The notes below the pieces were generated by a model, which saw only the letters and a program-made list of their open reading frames with translations, ran no database searches and was not told the DNA's origin. A DNA stretch of 56,472 bases from Pseudomonadales bacterium (GTDB lineage: Bacteria; Pseudomonadota; Gammaproteobacteria; Pseudomonadales; Azotimanducaceae). A program made the translations under genes and the position numbers. Below are positions 8,233 through 16,861 of the stretch, in pieces. The stretch spans positions 1 to 56,472 of the forward strand of contig JADHNI010000015.1 of the NCBI GenBank assembly GCA_016779585.1. The letters are read 5' to 3'. Each line of letters starts with the position of its first letter. Position 1 is the first letter of the stretch.

Positions 8233-9358
8233 CTACGAAACCTTTCAGCCTTTCATTGGCTGCGAGAAAATCTTCCATGAAATCATAGACCACCTGCTTC
8301 GCGGACAGGGACTGTGTCATCATGCCAACACCCTGGCCCACCCAGTATGTGGCCAGTTGTTTCGCACCCTGGTGACCGCCTTCCGCCAGTTTCGTTATCT
8401 TGCCAAGAGCCGGCTCTGACACCATCGACTGCAAGGGCATGGGCAATGGGTCTGGCGCATCCTCAAGCTCCCAGGCATCGGTCCAGGGTGAACGCACCTG
8501 GCGTGAATACTTGCCGGTTCGGCTTCTGGTTCGAATGGTCTGGTTAGAACCGGCAGACAGCAGCTTTTCCTTGATGACAGGTGAAGTTTCGGCCTCCTGG
8601 GTGGTCAACCAGACAGAACCTGTCCAGACACCATGTGCACCCATGGCCATGGCGGCCGCCATCTGCCTCCCGGTCACAATACCACCGGCAGCCAATATGG
8701 AAACATCCGGATACCTGGCAATCGCTTCAGAGACTTCAGGCACCAGAACCATGGTGGAAACTTCACCACAATGACCGCCGGCCTCAGTGCCGGAAACGAT
8801 CAACATGTCCACGCCCGCTTCTGCCTGCTTGATGGCGTGATGTTTGGAGCCGACCAGAGCTCCCGTCGGAATACCCCGTTCTTTCGCAAGTTCCAGCATG
8901 TACGCCGGCGGAACACCCAGCGCGTTGACAATCATTGATATGGGGTGCGCAAAAGCGATGTCCAGGATATTTGCCGCGCCCTTCTCCCCGAGGAAACCAC
9001 CACCAGTCCGGGTATTGGCATCGTAGACATCAGCCGTGTCAATGTTGTGCTGGGCCAGTATGCTGGCGGCATAGTTGCGATGCTCATCAGGCACCATCGC
9101 ACGAATCTCTTCTGGCGAGGCTGACTCATCCTTGTTGGCCATAGTGGTAGGAACAATAAGATCCAGGCCATAAGGTCTGCCATCGATATGTTCATCAATC
9201 CAGTTGAGTTCGATCTCCAGCTGCTTTGGACCGTAACCTGCGGCACCCAGCACACCCATTCCACCTGCTTTGGACACTTCAACAACCACATCCCGGCAAT
9301 GAGTAAATGCGATCAATGGAAACTCAATGCCGAGTTTTTCGCAGATTGGTGACTTCAT
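8225..9358 (-). CDS. Nitronate monooxygenase family protein (2-nitropropane dioxygenase-like)
   Basis: A 377-residue TIM-barrel flavoprotein. AGGMGVLGA near residue 30, SGTEAGGHCGE near 185, and AGGIVTGRQMAAAMAMGA near 220 are the FMN-binding and catalytic blocks of the NMO/NPD family, which oxidises alkyl nitronates to carbonyl compounds and nitrite, or acts as an enoyl reductase-like enzyme. The ATG at 9358 follows GAGGGAAG; the frame remains open to 9445 but that adds unrelated residues. It lies 40 bases after the threonine dehydratase-like gene and overlaps the following SDR gene by 8 bases. Real substrate unknown. Confidence 0.85.
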   Translation of the reverse strand: MKSPICEKLGIEFPLIAFTHCRDVVVEVSKAGGMGVLGAAGYGPKQLEIELNWIDEHIDGRPYGLDLIVPTTMANKDESASPEEIRAMVPDEHRNYAASILAQHNIDTADVYDANTRTGGGFLGEKGAANILDIAFAHPISMIVNALGVPPAYMLELAKERGIPTGALVGSKHHAIKQAEAGVDMLIVSGTEAGGHCGEVSTMVLVPEVSEAIARYPDVSILAAGGIVTGRQMAAAMAMGAHGVWTGSVWLTTQEAETSPVIKEKLLSAGSNQTIRTRSRTGKYSRQVRSPWTDAWELEDAPDPLPMPLQSMVSEPALGKITKLAEGGHQGAKQLATYWVGQGVGMMTQSLSAKQVVYDFMEDFLAANERLKGFVDE

Positions 9359-9398
9359 CTTCTTCCCTCTCTTTCTTTCCGATAGGTGATCGATGATC

Positions 9399-10358
9399 TC
9401 ACGAAGCCAGTGCCCGCCGGAACAGGGCTTCGTTGATGTTGCCACCGGTCAATACCAGACCGACTCGTTTACCGGAACAGTCATTGGATTTTAGCAGGGC
9501 CGCCAGGGATGCCGCACCGGCGCCCTCGGCAACATTGTGGGTGTCGGTGAAGTAATGACGAATCGCGGCAAGCACTTCTTCGTCTGTCACAGTGACCACG
9601 TCGGTAACTTCCTCTCGAATCAGCGCCAGGGCATCCGGAGACGGGTTCCGAACCGCTAGCCCGTCAGCCAGGGTATCAGCGGAATCGGTAGGTACCGGTT
9701 CACCTGCCGCAAATGACAACGCATAGGTGTTTGCCTCACTGGATACCACACCAACAATTTCTGTCGACAGCCCAAGTGCCAGCTTTGCAGCCACGACGCC
9801 GCAGATACCTGAACCCAGACCGATAGGCACATAGATTCGATCCAGTTGCTGGATACTCCTGAACAGCTCAAGCGCGTAAGTTGCGACGCCGGGAATCAGG
9901 TTGGCGTCCAGCGAAGGCATGAAGTGAAGGTTCCTTTCACCAGCGATAGCGCGGGCGTGTTCCAGCGCGACGTCAAAGTCCCTGCCATGAATAACCAGCT
10001 CAGCACCAAAAGCTTTCATCGCGGCATTTTTGTCGGGGCTGTTCCCTTCAGGCACAACTATGACGGATGGCAGCCCACGCGCACTTGCCGCAAAGGCGAC
10101 GCTCTGCCCATGGTTGCCGCGAGTGGCTGCACAAACACCGGCACAATCGGGCTCCCTGTCGAGAAGATGATGGATGTAAACCAGTCCACCCCTGACCTTG
10201 AACGCTCCGGTGGGATTGTGGTTTTCATGCTTGACCCAGACCTCACAGCCAGCGCGTTCATTGAGCAGCGGCCATGACAACTGAGGGCTCGGCTGCATAC
10301 TCCTGTAAACCAGCTCCGCAGCTGACTCGATTGCGGCAAGGTCAGGCAGCTTGATCAA
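9399..10358 (-). CDS. Threonine/serine dehydratase-like PLP enzyme
   Basis: A 319-residue fold-type II PLP enzyme. NPTGAFKVRGG holds the PLP lysine (Lys54), RGNHGQS binds substrate and cofactor, GLGSG holds the phosphate, and TGGN lies near the C-terminus. Without an ACT regulatory domain it resembles catabolic threonine dehydratases (threonine to 2-oxobutanoate and ammonia) or serine racemase-like enzymes. The predicted start is TTG at 10358, since the aligned N-terminus needs these residues; the next ATG would remove the first 20. It is the first gene of the operon with the nitronate monooxygenase and SDR. Its start overlaps that of the divergent TPR gene by one base. Confidence 0.85.
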   Translation of the reverse strand: MIKLPDLAAIESAAELVYRSMQPSPQLSWPLLNERAGCEVWVKHENHNPTGAFKVRGGLVYIHHLLDREPDCAGVCAATRGNHGQSVAFAASARGLPSVIVVPEGNSPDKNAAMKAFGAELVIHGRDFDVALEHARAIAGERNLHFMPSLDANLIPGVATYALELFRSIQQLDRIYVPIGLGSGICGVVAAKLALGLSTEIVGVVSSEANTYALSFAAGEPVPTDSADTLADGLAVRNPSPDALALIREEVTDVVTVTDEEVLAAIRHYFTDTHNVAEGAGAASLAALLKSNDCSGKRVGLVLTGGNINEALFRRALAS

Positions 10359-11269
10359 TGGAATTTTCCGGGGTGTTTGTGTTCATATATCGTACAAAGT
10401 TTAAACTCAACTGCAGGATAACGACCATTACTCGACTCTTCATCCTTCCACTCCTCTGGATCAATATCGCTGTTGCCGGTGACAGACTGCAACCGGCTCT
10501 GGATGCCTTTGAAACCCGTGATTTCAAGGCGGCCATAGAAATGCTGGAGCAACTGGACTCTGATCGCGATGTCCTGTTTCACCTGGCCCGTGTCCAGCTT
10601 CGTGCCGGAGCCTTTGAAGATGCTGCAGATACGTTGGCAATCCTTCACGGGTCATACCCTGATGATGCTGAAGCCTGGTACCTGACCGGGCTCGTTCGAT
10701 TATCGCTCGTGGGCGAGGTCAGTCTCTTCCGAAAAGTCGGAATGGCGAAGAAAACCCTGGAAGCTTTCGAGACCTCGGTACGTATTGACCCGAATCACCT
10801 GAACTCCCGCTATGCGATATTCGCCTTCTTTGCCAATGCACCAGGAATCGCCGGGGGCGACCTGGAAAAGGCACAAACCCTGCAGCCAGAACTGGATCTG
10901 CGAGATCCCGGGTTCGGCGCCATGGCGAAAGCGCTGCTGCTGAGCAAGGAAAATAACCACAGGGACGCCGAGAAGGCTTATCGAGACGCTATAGAATTTC
11001 TGGATCGTGCCGGACCACACTTCGCGCTGGCCCAGTTCTACATGCAAACCGAGCAATGGCAGAAAGCGATCACAGAGATCGAGCAGTATCACATCAAGGA
11101 GAAACGCTGGTGGGACCCGGATGTCACGGTGGCTCACCTGATCTCTGCCCGAGCCCATGCTGAACTTGGCAAAAAGACAGAAGCACGTGAACTCGCCAAC
11201 CTGGCACTCACCATGAATCCTAACGATCAGATCAGGGGAATGCTGGAAGAAACTCTACAGGCGCTCTAG
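10358..11269 (+). CDS. Exported TPR-repeat protein
   Basis: A 303-residue protein. A hydrophobic segment (LFILPLLWINIAVAG, about residues 26-41) looks like a signal peptide, but with a long N-terminal lead, so the real start may be a downstream non-ATG codon. The rest is helical with TPR-like repeats: ALDAFETRDFKAAIEMLEQL, a second FEDAADTLAILHGSYPDD, and later AELGKKTEARELANLALTMNP. TPR proteins scaffold complexes in the periplasm or at the envelope; no partner is evident. It faces the SDR gene at 11331 and starts at the same base where the divergent dehydratase starts. Confidence 0.7.
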   Translation: MEFSGVFVFIYRTKFKLNCRITTITRLFILPLLWINIAVAGDRLQPALDAFETRDFKAAIEMLEQLDSDRDVLFHLARVQLRAGAFEDAADTLAILHGSYPDDAEAWYLTGLVRLSLVGEVSLFRKVGMAKKTLEAFETSVRIDPNHLNSRYAIFAFFANAPGIAGGDLEKAQTLQPELDLRDPGFGAMAKALLLSKENNHRDAEKAYRDAIEFLDRAGPHFALAQFYMQTEQWQKAITEIEQYHIKEKRWWDPDVTVAHLISARAHAELGKKTEARELANLALTMNPNDQIRGMLEETLQAL

Positions 11270-11330
11270 AACCAGCCAGGTTACCAGGGAAGCGAATCCG
11301 GCACGCTGGCTCTCAAAAACGGCTCCGTCA

Positions 11331-12311
11331 CTATTTGATCAGCTCGATCAGGTCACCGCCTTCCTTCACGGCCTGGGCAAAGTCAATCTCATACGCGGAC
11401 TCCGGGTCATTACGCACCCTCGCGTCCAGCCGAACAGCATCGTCTCCGACGAGAATTCTCCACTTGCCGGCTTTTACGGCATCGAGGATAGTTTCGGAAG
11501 CTTCACCAGCACTGGTAGGCGCGTTGTCCCTGAAATCGATGCCACGCTGGTGCATGACGGCACGGATCTGGTCATCAGAAAGATTCATCACCGCTTCTGC
11601 CAGTTCTCCGCCTGTTTTCATCATCCGCTCACGAACGCCCTTGATGTCTTCCTCAGTCATCTCGGCTGCTTCTTTACCACTCAGCACCTTACCTGAGTTG
11701 ATCGCAATGGAAGTACCGATATGACCCGGCATTACAACCGAGACGCCCACATGCGGTGCATGCATGCGCAGGTCCGTTATAAGTGCTTCACTGAACCCCT
11801 TAACCGCGAACTTTGCTGCAGCATAGGCCGTGTGTGGCGTATTGGGTCCGAGAGACGCCCAGAAACCGTTCACACTACTCGTGTTTACGATGTGTGCTTC
11901 ATCTGCGTTGACTAACAATGGAATAAAGGCGCGACAACTGTAGTAAACACCGTACCAACAGACGTTGAACGTTTTCTCCCATTGGGGTCGCGTATCTTCA
12001 TCGAGCATGGAAAAAGAACCGCCAATACCGGCATTGTTGAAAAGCAGATTGATTTTGTCACCATGCTCGGCAACAACCTCATCCCGAAAACGGATGATGT
12101 CCTCTTCGCAGGAGACATCGCACTGGTGCAGCGTTACCTTGATATCGGGATTGGCTTCTGCGCAGAGGTGTTTCGTTTCGTCAAGATTTTCCATGATGAC
12201 GTCGCAGGCGGCGACGGCACAGCCTTCCTGTACCAGCTGGAGGCAGAGTTCCCTGCCCATACCGGTACCACCGCCGGTGACGACTGCAATCTTCCCGCTA
12301 AAGTTATCCAT
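11331..12311 (-). CDS. SDR family oxidoreductase
   Basis: A 326-residue short-chain dehydrogenase with TGGGTGMG at residues 12-19, NNAG near 93, and catalytic Tyr and Lys in YAAAK near 163. It has a C-terminal extension of about 60 residues beyond the Rossmann core. Related proteins act on steroid, lipid or xenobiotic alcohols. The ATG at 12311 follows GAGGGGAATC, a good ribosome site. The first eight bases (ATGGATAA) overlap the end of the DUF3754 gene, so both are probably translated in a coupled way. Confidence 0.85.
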   Translation of the reverse strand: MDNFSGKIAVVTGGGTGMGRELCLQLVQEGCAVAACDVIMENLDETKHLCAEANPDIKVTLHQCDVSCEEDIIRFRDEVVAEHGDKINLLFNNAGIGGSFSMLDEDTRPQWEKTFNVCWYGVYYSCRAFIPLLVNADEAHIVNTSSVNGFWASLGPNTPHTAYAAAKFAVKGFSEALITDLRMHAPHVGVSVVMPGHIGTSIAINSGKVLSGKEAAEMTEEDIKGVRERMMKTGGELAEAVMNLSDDQIRAVMHQRGIDFRDNAPTSAGEASETILDAVKAGKWRILVGDDAVRLDARVRNDPESAYEIDFAQAVKEGGDLIELIK

Positions 12312-13122
12312 CCTGATTCCCCTCTGTAAATCTAAAATAGTCGTCCCATCGCTGGTCCAGAAGCTCACATGCCCTGCCCAGCGGCTGGACACTCATGCTC
12401 CCGTTCGACTCCGTAAGAAGAACCAGCTTGCGCAGCTTGGCCAGAGCCGGGACACCGATCATCAGCTTGTCCACCAGTCGCATACCGAGACGCGTATTAG
12501 GGAACAGCATTTCCACATCGGCCCTGGGTACATTCTGGAACAGCTTGAGCATCGTGGCGCCCGGCTTGATCCCCCGAGCATCTGACACAACGTCGTCGCG
12601 ATAACGAATGTAAATGACCACCCGATCGAAATTCGAAAATGTCACGTCCCGCTTGACCAGCCCCCAGAGGGTCGAGACCTGTTCCGTATGAATACTTTCA
12701 CCCCTGGTGAACAGGAGTGCTTCTTCAAAAGCATCGAAATCAATATTCAGTTTAAGCTGGAACAGTGAGGATTCTTCGAAAGCCGCTTCCAGTTCCTCCT
12801 GCGTGAGCAGTTCATAGTTCGCCTTATCGAGCAGACCATGAAGGGTGTCGGTAAACGATTCCCCAGGTTCCTCGACAAAAACACCCACCTTGCGGGTATC
12901 ACGATCCGGATTCAGCGGCGCATAAAGATCTTTCAGTGTTTCCAGCGTGTCGTGATATTCAAAGTGGAAAACACTTTGCAGCAGATGGCAGAACTCTCGA
13001 AACTTCATCTGGTCTGAACCGCTGAGCGCGCCACCGGAGATGCACATCTCGATGATGTCTTTTTTCCTGAAAGGAATGAACCTCAGGCGTGGTCGGGAAG
13101 GAATCTTGGAACGCTGCTGCAT
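12304..13122 (-). CDS. DUF3754 family protein
   Basis: A 272-residue protein of unknown function. The start RFIPFRKKDIIEM, and the block VPRADVEMLFPNTRLGMRLVDKL near residue 220 followed by LMIGVPAL, are typical of the DUF3754 family, whose eukaryotic relatives include TMEM143. Family members often carry C-terminal membrane helices; this one has only short hydrophobic stretches. The ATG at 13122 is preferred over a TTG at 13155, which lies inside the rpoD terminator. It overlaps the downstream SDR gene by eight bases. No function can be inferred from the pair. Confidence 0.7.
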   Translation of the reverse strand: MQQRSKIPSRPRLRFIPFRKKDIIEMCISGGALSGSDQMKFREFCHLLQSVFHFEYHDTLETLKDLYAPLNPDRDTRKVGVFVEEPGESFTDTLHGLLDKANYELLTQEELEAAFEESSLFQLKLNIDFDAFEEALLFTRGESIHTEQVSTLWGLVKRDVTFSNFDRVVIYIRYRDDVVSDARGIKPGATMLKLFQNVPRADVEMLFPNTRLGMRLVDKLMIGVPALAKLRKLVLLTESNGSMSVQPLGRACELLDQRWDDYFRFTEGNQDG

Positions 13123-13153
13123 GGGTTCGGACAGTAGCACAATTGTTACCGCC

Positions 13154-13179
13154 AAAAAAAAGGGGCCTTAAGCCCCTTT
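13154..13179 (-). terminator. Rho-independent terminator of rpoD
   Basis: On the minus strand AAAGGGGC and GCCCCTTT form an 8-bp stem around TTAAG and run into a run of T. It lies 22 bases beyond the rpoD stop. Confidence 0.88.
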
Positions 13180-13200
13180 CCCTTTTTTTCAATTCAGCCC

Positions 13201-15108
13201 TCAGCCCTCAATAAAGCTCCGAAGCTGTTCGGACCTCGCCGGATGACGAAGCTTGCGCAGCGCCTTGGCTTCAATCTGGCGAATACGCTCGCGCGTAACA
13301 GAAAACTGACGCCCCACTTCTTCAAGCGTATGGTCAGTATTCATATCGATACCGAAGCGCATTCTTAGCACCTTGGCTTCCCGCTCCGTCAGAGCAGTCA
13401 GGACGTTGGTCGTCGTTTCCTTGAGACCTTCATCCGTCGCATGTTCCATCGGTGATTCCACCGTGGTGTCGCTGACGAGGTTCCACATGGTGGAATCATC
13501 ATCGTCCCCGACCGGGGTCTCAAGAGAAATTGGCTGCTTGGCAACGTCCAGGGCTTTAAGAACCTTGTCTTCCGGCAGATCCATTTTCTTCGACAGTTCC
13601 TCGATCGTCGGGTTACGTCCAAGTTCCTGCACGAGTTGCCGGGTCAGGCGATTCAACTTGTTCACGGTTTCCATCATGTGTACCGGAACACGAATGGTGC
13701 GCGCCAGGTCAGATATCGACCGGGTAATCGCCTGTCGAATCCACCAGGTGGCGTAGGTTGAAAACTTGAAACCACGGCGATATTCAAACTTGTCCACTGC
13801 CTTCATCAGGCCAATGTTGCCTTCCTGAATCAGGTCCAGGAAATGCAGGCCGCGGTTGGTGTACTTCTTCGCAATGGAAATCACGAGACGCAGGTTCGCC
13901 TCAATCATATCTTTCTTGGCTGCACGGGTTTTTCCTACCGCCAGGAAAAGCCTGCGATTCAAATCCTTAATCTCGCCCACGGTCATGTCGGTTCGGTCAG
14001 CAATCCTTTTGATCTGCTTGTTACCGTGGCGAACCGATATTCGAACCGACTGCAGCTTTTCAGCCAGGTCAGGGAGTTCCTGCGCCATCTCATCAATCCA
14101 GTCGGCATTCGTTTCATTGCCAACGTAACGCTTCAGGAACACTTCCTTGGGCATCTTCGCCTTCTGGATACACAGGTCACGGATCGCGCGTTCCTGGGTG
14201 CGGATCTGCTGCATGTCGCGGTTTACCAGGTCCAGGATCGGGTCCATCACTGCCGGGACCAGCTTGAAGAGACTGAAAGCATCCGCCAGCTTATCCAGGG
14301 CCTTCTGGGTTTTCGGGTCATCCTTGCCGTGGCGAGCACGGGCGCGCTCATAAGCGCGGTATGCCTTGTCCAGCGCCTTGAAACGGACGTGGCCGAGGTC
14401 ATGATCCAGCTTACCGGTGTTGTCATCGTCACCAGCTTCATAGTTGCCGCTGGACTTCGCTTCAGCAATGTCGCTCATGTCCGGAATTTCATCTTCCGGA
14501 TCGAGGAAACCTGAAATAACGGCGGACACTTCGCCTTCATCTTCCAGCACTTCCTCATAAACCGCGAGCACGTACTCAACGGTTCCGGGATAGGCGGCCA
14601 TGATGGCCATCGTTTCACGAATACCGTCTTCAATTCGCTTGGCAATTTCAATTTCACCGTCGCGAGTCAATAGTGGCACTGTTCCCATTTCACGCATGTA
14701 CATACGCACCGGGTCCATGGTTTTGCCAACCACTCTCTCCATACCGCCGATGACCGCCGATTCGTCTTCGGTTTCTTCCTCGACTTCGGTTTTCAATGAG
14801 GCAGGGTCAGGCGCAGCCTCGTAGACAGACACGCCCATCTCCTCAAACATGAGTACAATGGCTTCGAATTCGTCTGTCTCTTCGATACTTTCAGGCAGTG
14901 CTTCAGTGAGCTGGTCGTAGGTCAGGTAACCCTGTTCTTTACCTGTATCGATCAGAAGCTTGAGTTTCGACTCCCCGGCTTCCTCGTCATCTTCGTCCCG
15001 CTTTTCTGCACCCGCAAGTTCTTCCAGTGCATCAAGCTCGTCGGACGCATCCTCGAGATCATCATCATCAAGGATCGTATCGTAGTCACCGTCATCGGCA
15101 TTTGTCAT
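13201..15108 (-). CDS. rpoD: RNA polymerase primary sigma factor (sigma-70)
   Basis: A 635-residue sigma-70. Region 1.1 ([19 protein letters not shown]) begins about residue 50 after an unusually acidic lead rich in Asp and Glu. Region 1.2 ([16 protein letters not shown]) is near 138, then the long non-conserved insert, region 2 ([19 protein letters not shown], with the -10 reading helix [10 protein letters not shown]), region 3, and region 4.2 ([20 protein letters not shown]) for the -35 box. The frame is open to a TTG at 15198, but the ATG at 15108 is closer to family length. dnaG is not upstream. A strong terminator follows, and 840 bases of non-coding DNA precede it. Confidence 0.96.
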   Translation of the reverse strand: MTNADDGDYDTILDDDDLEDASDELDALEELAGAEKRDEDDEEAGESKLKLLIDTGKEQGYLTYDQLTEALPESIEETDEFEAIVLMFEEMGVSVYEAAPDPASLKTEVEEETEDESAVIGGMERVVGKTMDPVRMYMREMGTVPLLTRDGEIEIAKRIEDGIRETMAIMAAYPGTVEYVLAVYEEVLEDEGEVSAVISGFLDPEDEIPDMSDIAEAKSSGNYEAGDDDNTGKLDHDLGHVRFKALDKAYRAYERARARHGKDDPKTQKALDKLADAFSLFKLVPAVMDPILDLVNRDMQQIRTQERAIRDLCIQKAKMPKEVFLKRYVGNETNADWIDEMAQELPDLAEKLQSVRISVRHGNKQIKRIADRTDMTVGEIKDLNRRLFLAVGKTRAAKKDMIEANLRLVISIAKKYTNRGLHFLDLIQEGNIGLMKAVDKFEYRRGFKFSTYATWWIRQAITRSISDLARTIRVPVHMMETVNKLNRLTRQLVQELGRNPTIEELSKKMDLPEDKVLKALDVAKQPISLETPVGDDDDSTMWNLVSDTTVESPMEHATDEGLKETTTNVLTALTEREAKVLRMRFGIDMNTDHTLEEVGRQFSVTRERIRQIEAKALRKLRHPARSEQLRSFIEG

Positions 15109-15146
15109 AAGGTGCGCGCTCCGTAAAAGACTAGTGCGTTCGTTTA

Positions 15147-15180
15147 TTAGTGTCGTTAACCCGGCATTTGATGACACTAA
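15147..15180. repeat. Inverted repeat in rpoD leader
   Basis: TTAGTGTC (15147-15154) and GACACTAA (15173-15180) are perfect 8-base arms with 18 bases between. In the rpoD transcript this hairpin would end about 38 bases before the ATG. It may be an operator or a leader hairpin. Confidence 0.5.
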
Positions 15181-15489
15181 CTCGGTCAAATTGAACAACG
15201 CAGCGGATGAGCGGCAAGTTACAGATCTGGTGCTGTTGTTCTGACCTCACCATTGAGACGAAATACAAGGTCTTATGGTTCAACCCAAACCTGAAAAATT
15301 TATTAACAGAACCAACGAAAAAACCACCGATACCAGTAGGTAAAAGTTCAGGAAGTGGGTAAGGTCTGGGGTTGTATTATCGAGTTATCGCTGACTCGAT
15401 GTCCACAAAAAATGCCGGTTTTACGACCGTTCGTCAGTAAAAATTCAACGTCTGACCCCATGAGAAAAATACCCACAGAGACAACAGAC

Positions 15490-15520
15490 TTTTCCACAGC
15501 TTTTTATGGAGTTATCCACT
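15490..15520 (+). promoter_or_regulatory. Two DnaA-box-like 9-mers
   Basis: TTTTCCACA (15490-15498) and TTATCCACT (15512-15520) each differ by one base from the DnaA box TTATCCACA. They are in the same orientation, 22 bp apart, within AT-rich DNA. Without dnaA, dnaN or gidA nearby this is not a chromosomal origin; DnaA control of rpoD is possible. Confidence 0.35.
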
Positions 15521-15727
15521 GTGTTTTTCAAGTGCAAAACCAGGAGGAAAAGCACTAAATGTCTTGAAAAAAATTCAGCCATTGAACTTTCAACAGGCAA
15601 CAACCAGCATTTTTACCTGAATTCAGGAACTTGGATTTGATTCCTAAAAGTCAAGGCAAATCCTCTTCAGGAATCTCCATTTTTGAAATCTTTAAATTCA
15701 AATTGCTGGGGGGTATATTATTCAACC

Positions 15728-15801
15728 TCGCTAGCCGAAGCTGTATGAATATACAGTATTCTCCTCGGCAGGATGGATGCGCATACAGCTTCGCTAGCCG
15801 A
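15728..15801. repeat. Nested direct and inverted repeat around LexA box
   Basis: TCGCTAGCCGA occurs at 15728-15738 and again at 15791-15801 in direct orientation. Inside, AGCTGTATG (15739-15747) and CATACAGCT (15782-15790) are perfect inverted arms directly adjoining the direct repeats. The layout, inverted ends flanked by an 11-bp duplication, resembles a very small inserted element, though the palindromic core GCTAGC also lets the outer arms pair as a hairpin. Confidence 0.6.
15741..15756. promoter_or_regulatory. LexA (SOS) box
   Basis: CTGT-ATGAATAT-ACAG fits CTGT-N8-ACAG exactly, with AT-rich centre as in strong SOS boxes. The nearest start on the minus strand is rpoD, about 630 bases away; on the plus strand no gene begins near. 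In E. coli the rpsU-dnaG-rpoD operon has an SOS box, so rpoD is the likeliest target. Confidence 0.6.
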
Positions 15802-15948
15802 GACCAACTGCTCCGTACACCTTGTTTTTACTGGCCTTCAGCGCACCCGGCAAGACCAGGCAACCTGTAAACCACGCATACACCCAAATTCAGGGAAGGG
15901 TTATCAGCCGCCTTTGCAGAGGTTTTATACCGGTAAAAAAACTTGTGC

Positions 15949-16773
15949 CTAGGCGGGTATTTCTACCCTGGACAACAGTGAACTCCAGTCATATCCGGCA
16001 TCACCGATCACATAGAAAAACGGGTTCAATATGTTTTCTTTGGTGTTGTAACGCAGCTCGTTCAAGTGCACGTCAACAACTGTACCACCGGCAGCCTCCA
16101 CCACGGCCTGCGCAGCAGCGGTATCCCACTCCGATGTCGGGGCAAGCCTCGGGTAAAGATCCGCTTCACCCTCTGCAACCAGGCAAAGCTTCAGCGAACT
16201 GCCCATGTTGGTGGTGTCCACACTGCCAAAAGATTCGTTCAGAATTTTCATGCAGGCCTCAAGCGCTTCCCCGCCATGCCGACGACTCGCGACCACTGTC
16301 ACCGCATCCTCAGGTGAAAACTTTCGCGTACTGATTGATGTTGTTTTGCCATCTCGAGCCACGAGGGCTTCACCACTGACCTGGTCTCCGATGTAGAGCA
16401 CATCTTTGACCGGAACATAGACAACGCCCATAACAGGGACGCCACCTTCGATGAGGGCGATGTTGACCGTGAACTCACCGTTCCGCGATATGAACTCCTT
16501 GGTGCCGTCGAGTGGATCCACCAGGAAATAACGGTGCCAGGTGCTGCGCTCGGAAAACGGAATATCGTCGGATTCTTCAGACAGTATTGGAATATCTGGC
16601 GCGCCCTCAGAGAGTCCGTTTACGATGATGTGATGAGCCGCAAGATCTGCCCGCGTCAGGGGAGAATCATCAGACTTTGTCTCTACACCGAAGTCCTCTT
16701 CTCCATAGACTTCCAGAATAGCCGCACCGGCGTCTCGCACGGTTCGACTCATCAGATCAATCAACTCACTCAC
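15949..16773 (-). CDS. cysQ: 3'(2'),5'-bisphosphate nucleotidase
   Basis: A 274-residue member of the inositol monophosphatase superfamily. DPLDGTKEF (residues 86-94) and SEWDTAAAQAVVEAAGG in the C-terminal half hold the metal-binding acidic residues, together with the EE at 66-67. CysQ hydrolyses 3'-phosphoadenosine 5'-phosphate, made in sulfate assimilation, to AMP and phosphate in the cytoplasm or at the inner membrane. The T-K-E-F form of the motif favours CysQ over inositol phosphatase SuhB. It is divergent from yrfG, 88 bases away. Confidence 0.92.
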   Translation of the reverse strand: MSELIDLMSRTVRDAGAAILEVYGEEDFGVETKSDDSPLTRADLAAHHIIVNGLSEGAPDIPILSEESDDIPFSERSTWHRYFLVDPLDGTKEFISRNGEFTVNIALIEGGVPVMGVVYVPVKDVLYIGDQVSGEALVARDGKTTSISTRKFSPEDAVTVVASRRHGGEALEACMKILNESFGSVDTTNMGSSLKLCLVAEGEADLYPRLAPTSEWDTAAAQAVVEAAGGTVVDVHLNELRYNTKENILNPFFYVIGDAGYDWSSLLSRVEIPA

Positions 16774-16861
16774 CGGGGATTTCCTTTCAAAGTTTAGGAC
16801 TGCTTGAATTTCCAGCTTGCGGATTGAACCTTATCGCAGCCGGGATCACAACCGCGATACA

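Larger units (their letters stand above)
15109..15948. other. Long AT-rich intergenic region between rpoD and cysQ
   Basis: About 840 bases separate the rpoD start from the end of cysQ. Two small frames (15355-15558 and 15631-15870) have no ribosome site or recognisable domain and are not called. The region holds an inverted repeat at 15147-15180, two DnaA-box-like 9-mers near 15490-15520, GGTCTGGGGT and ACGTCTGACCCC arms at about 15364 and 15448, and a LexA box inside a repeat at 15728-15801. It is probably the rpoD regulatory region. Confidence 0.6.

Noticed and set aside
13843..14514. A 223-residue frame antisense to rpoD
   Set aside because: It is a shadow of the acidic and basic codon pattern of rpoD, without homology or ribosome site.
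15109..15198. N-terminal extension of rpoD to a TTG
   Set aside because: The added residues are not sigma-like, cover the leader inverted repeat, and an ATG with a possible GGAG is available.
15490..15520. Replication origin suggested by DnaA-box-like sites
   Set aside because: Only two imperfect boxes, no cluster, no dnaA, dnaN, gidA or rpmH nearby.
15355..15870. Two small plus-strand reading frames upstream of cysQ
   Set aside because: No ribosome site, no recognisable domain, odd composition, and they cover repeats and regulatory sites.
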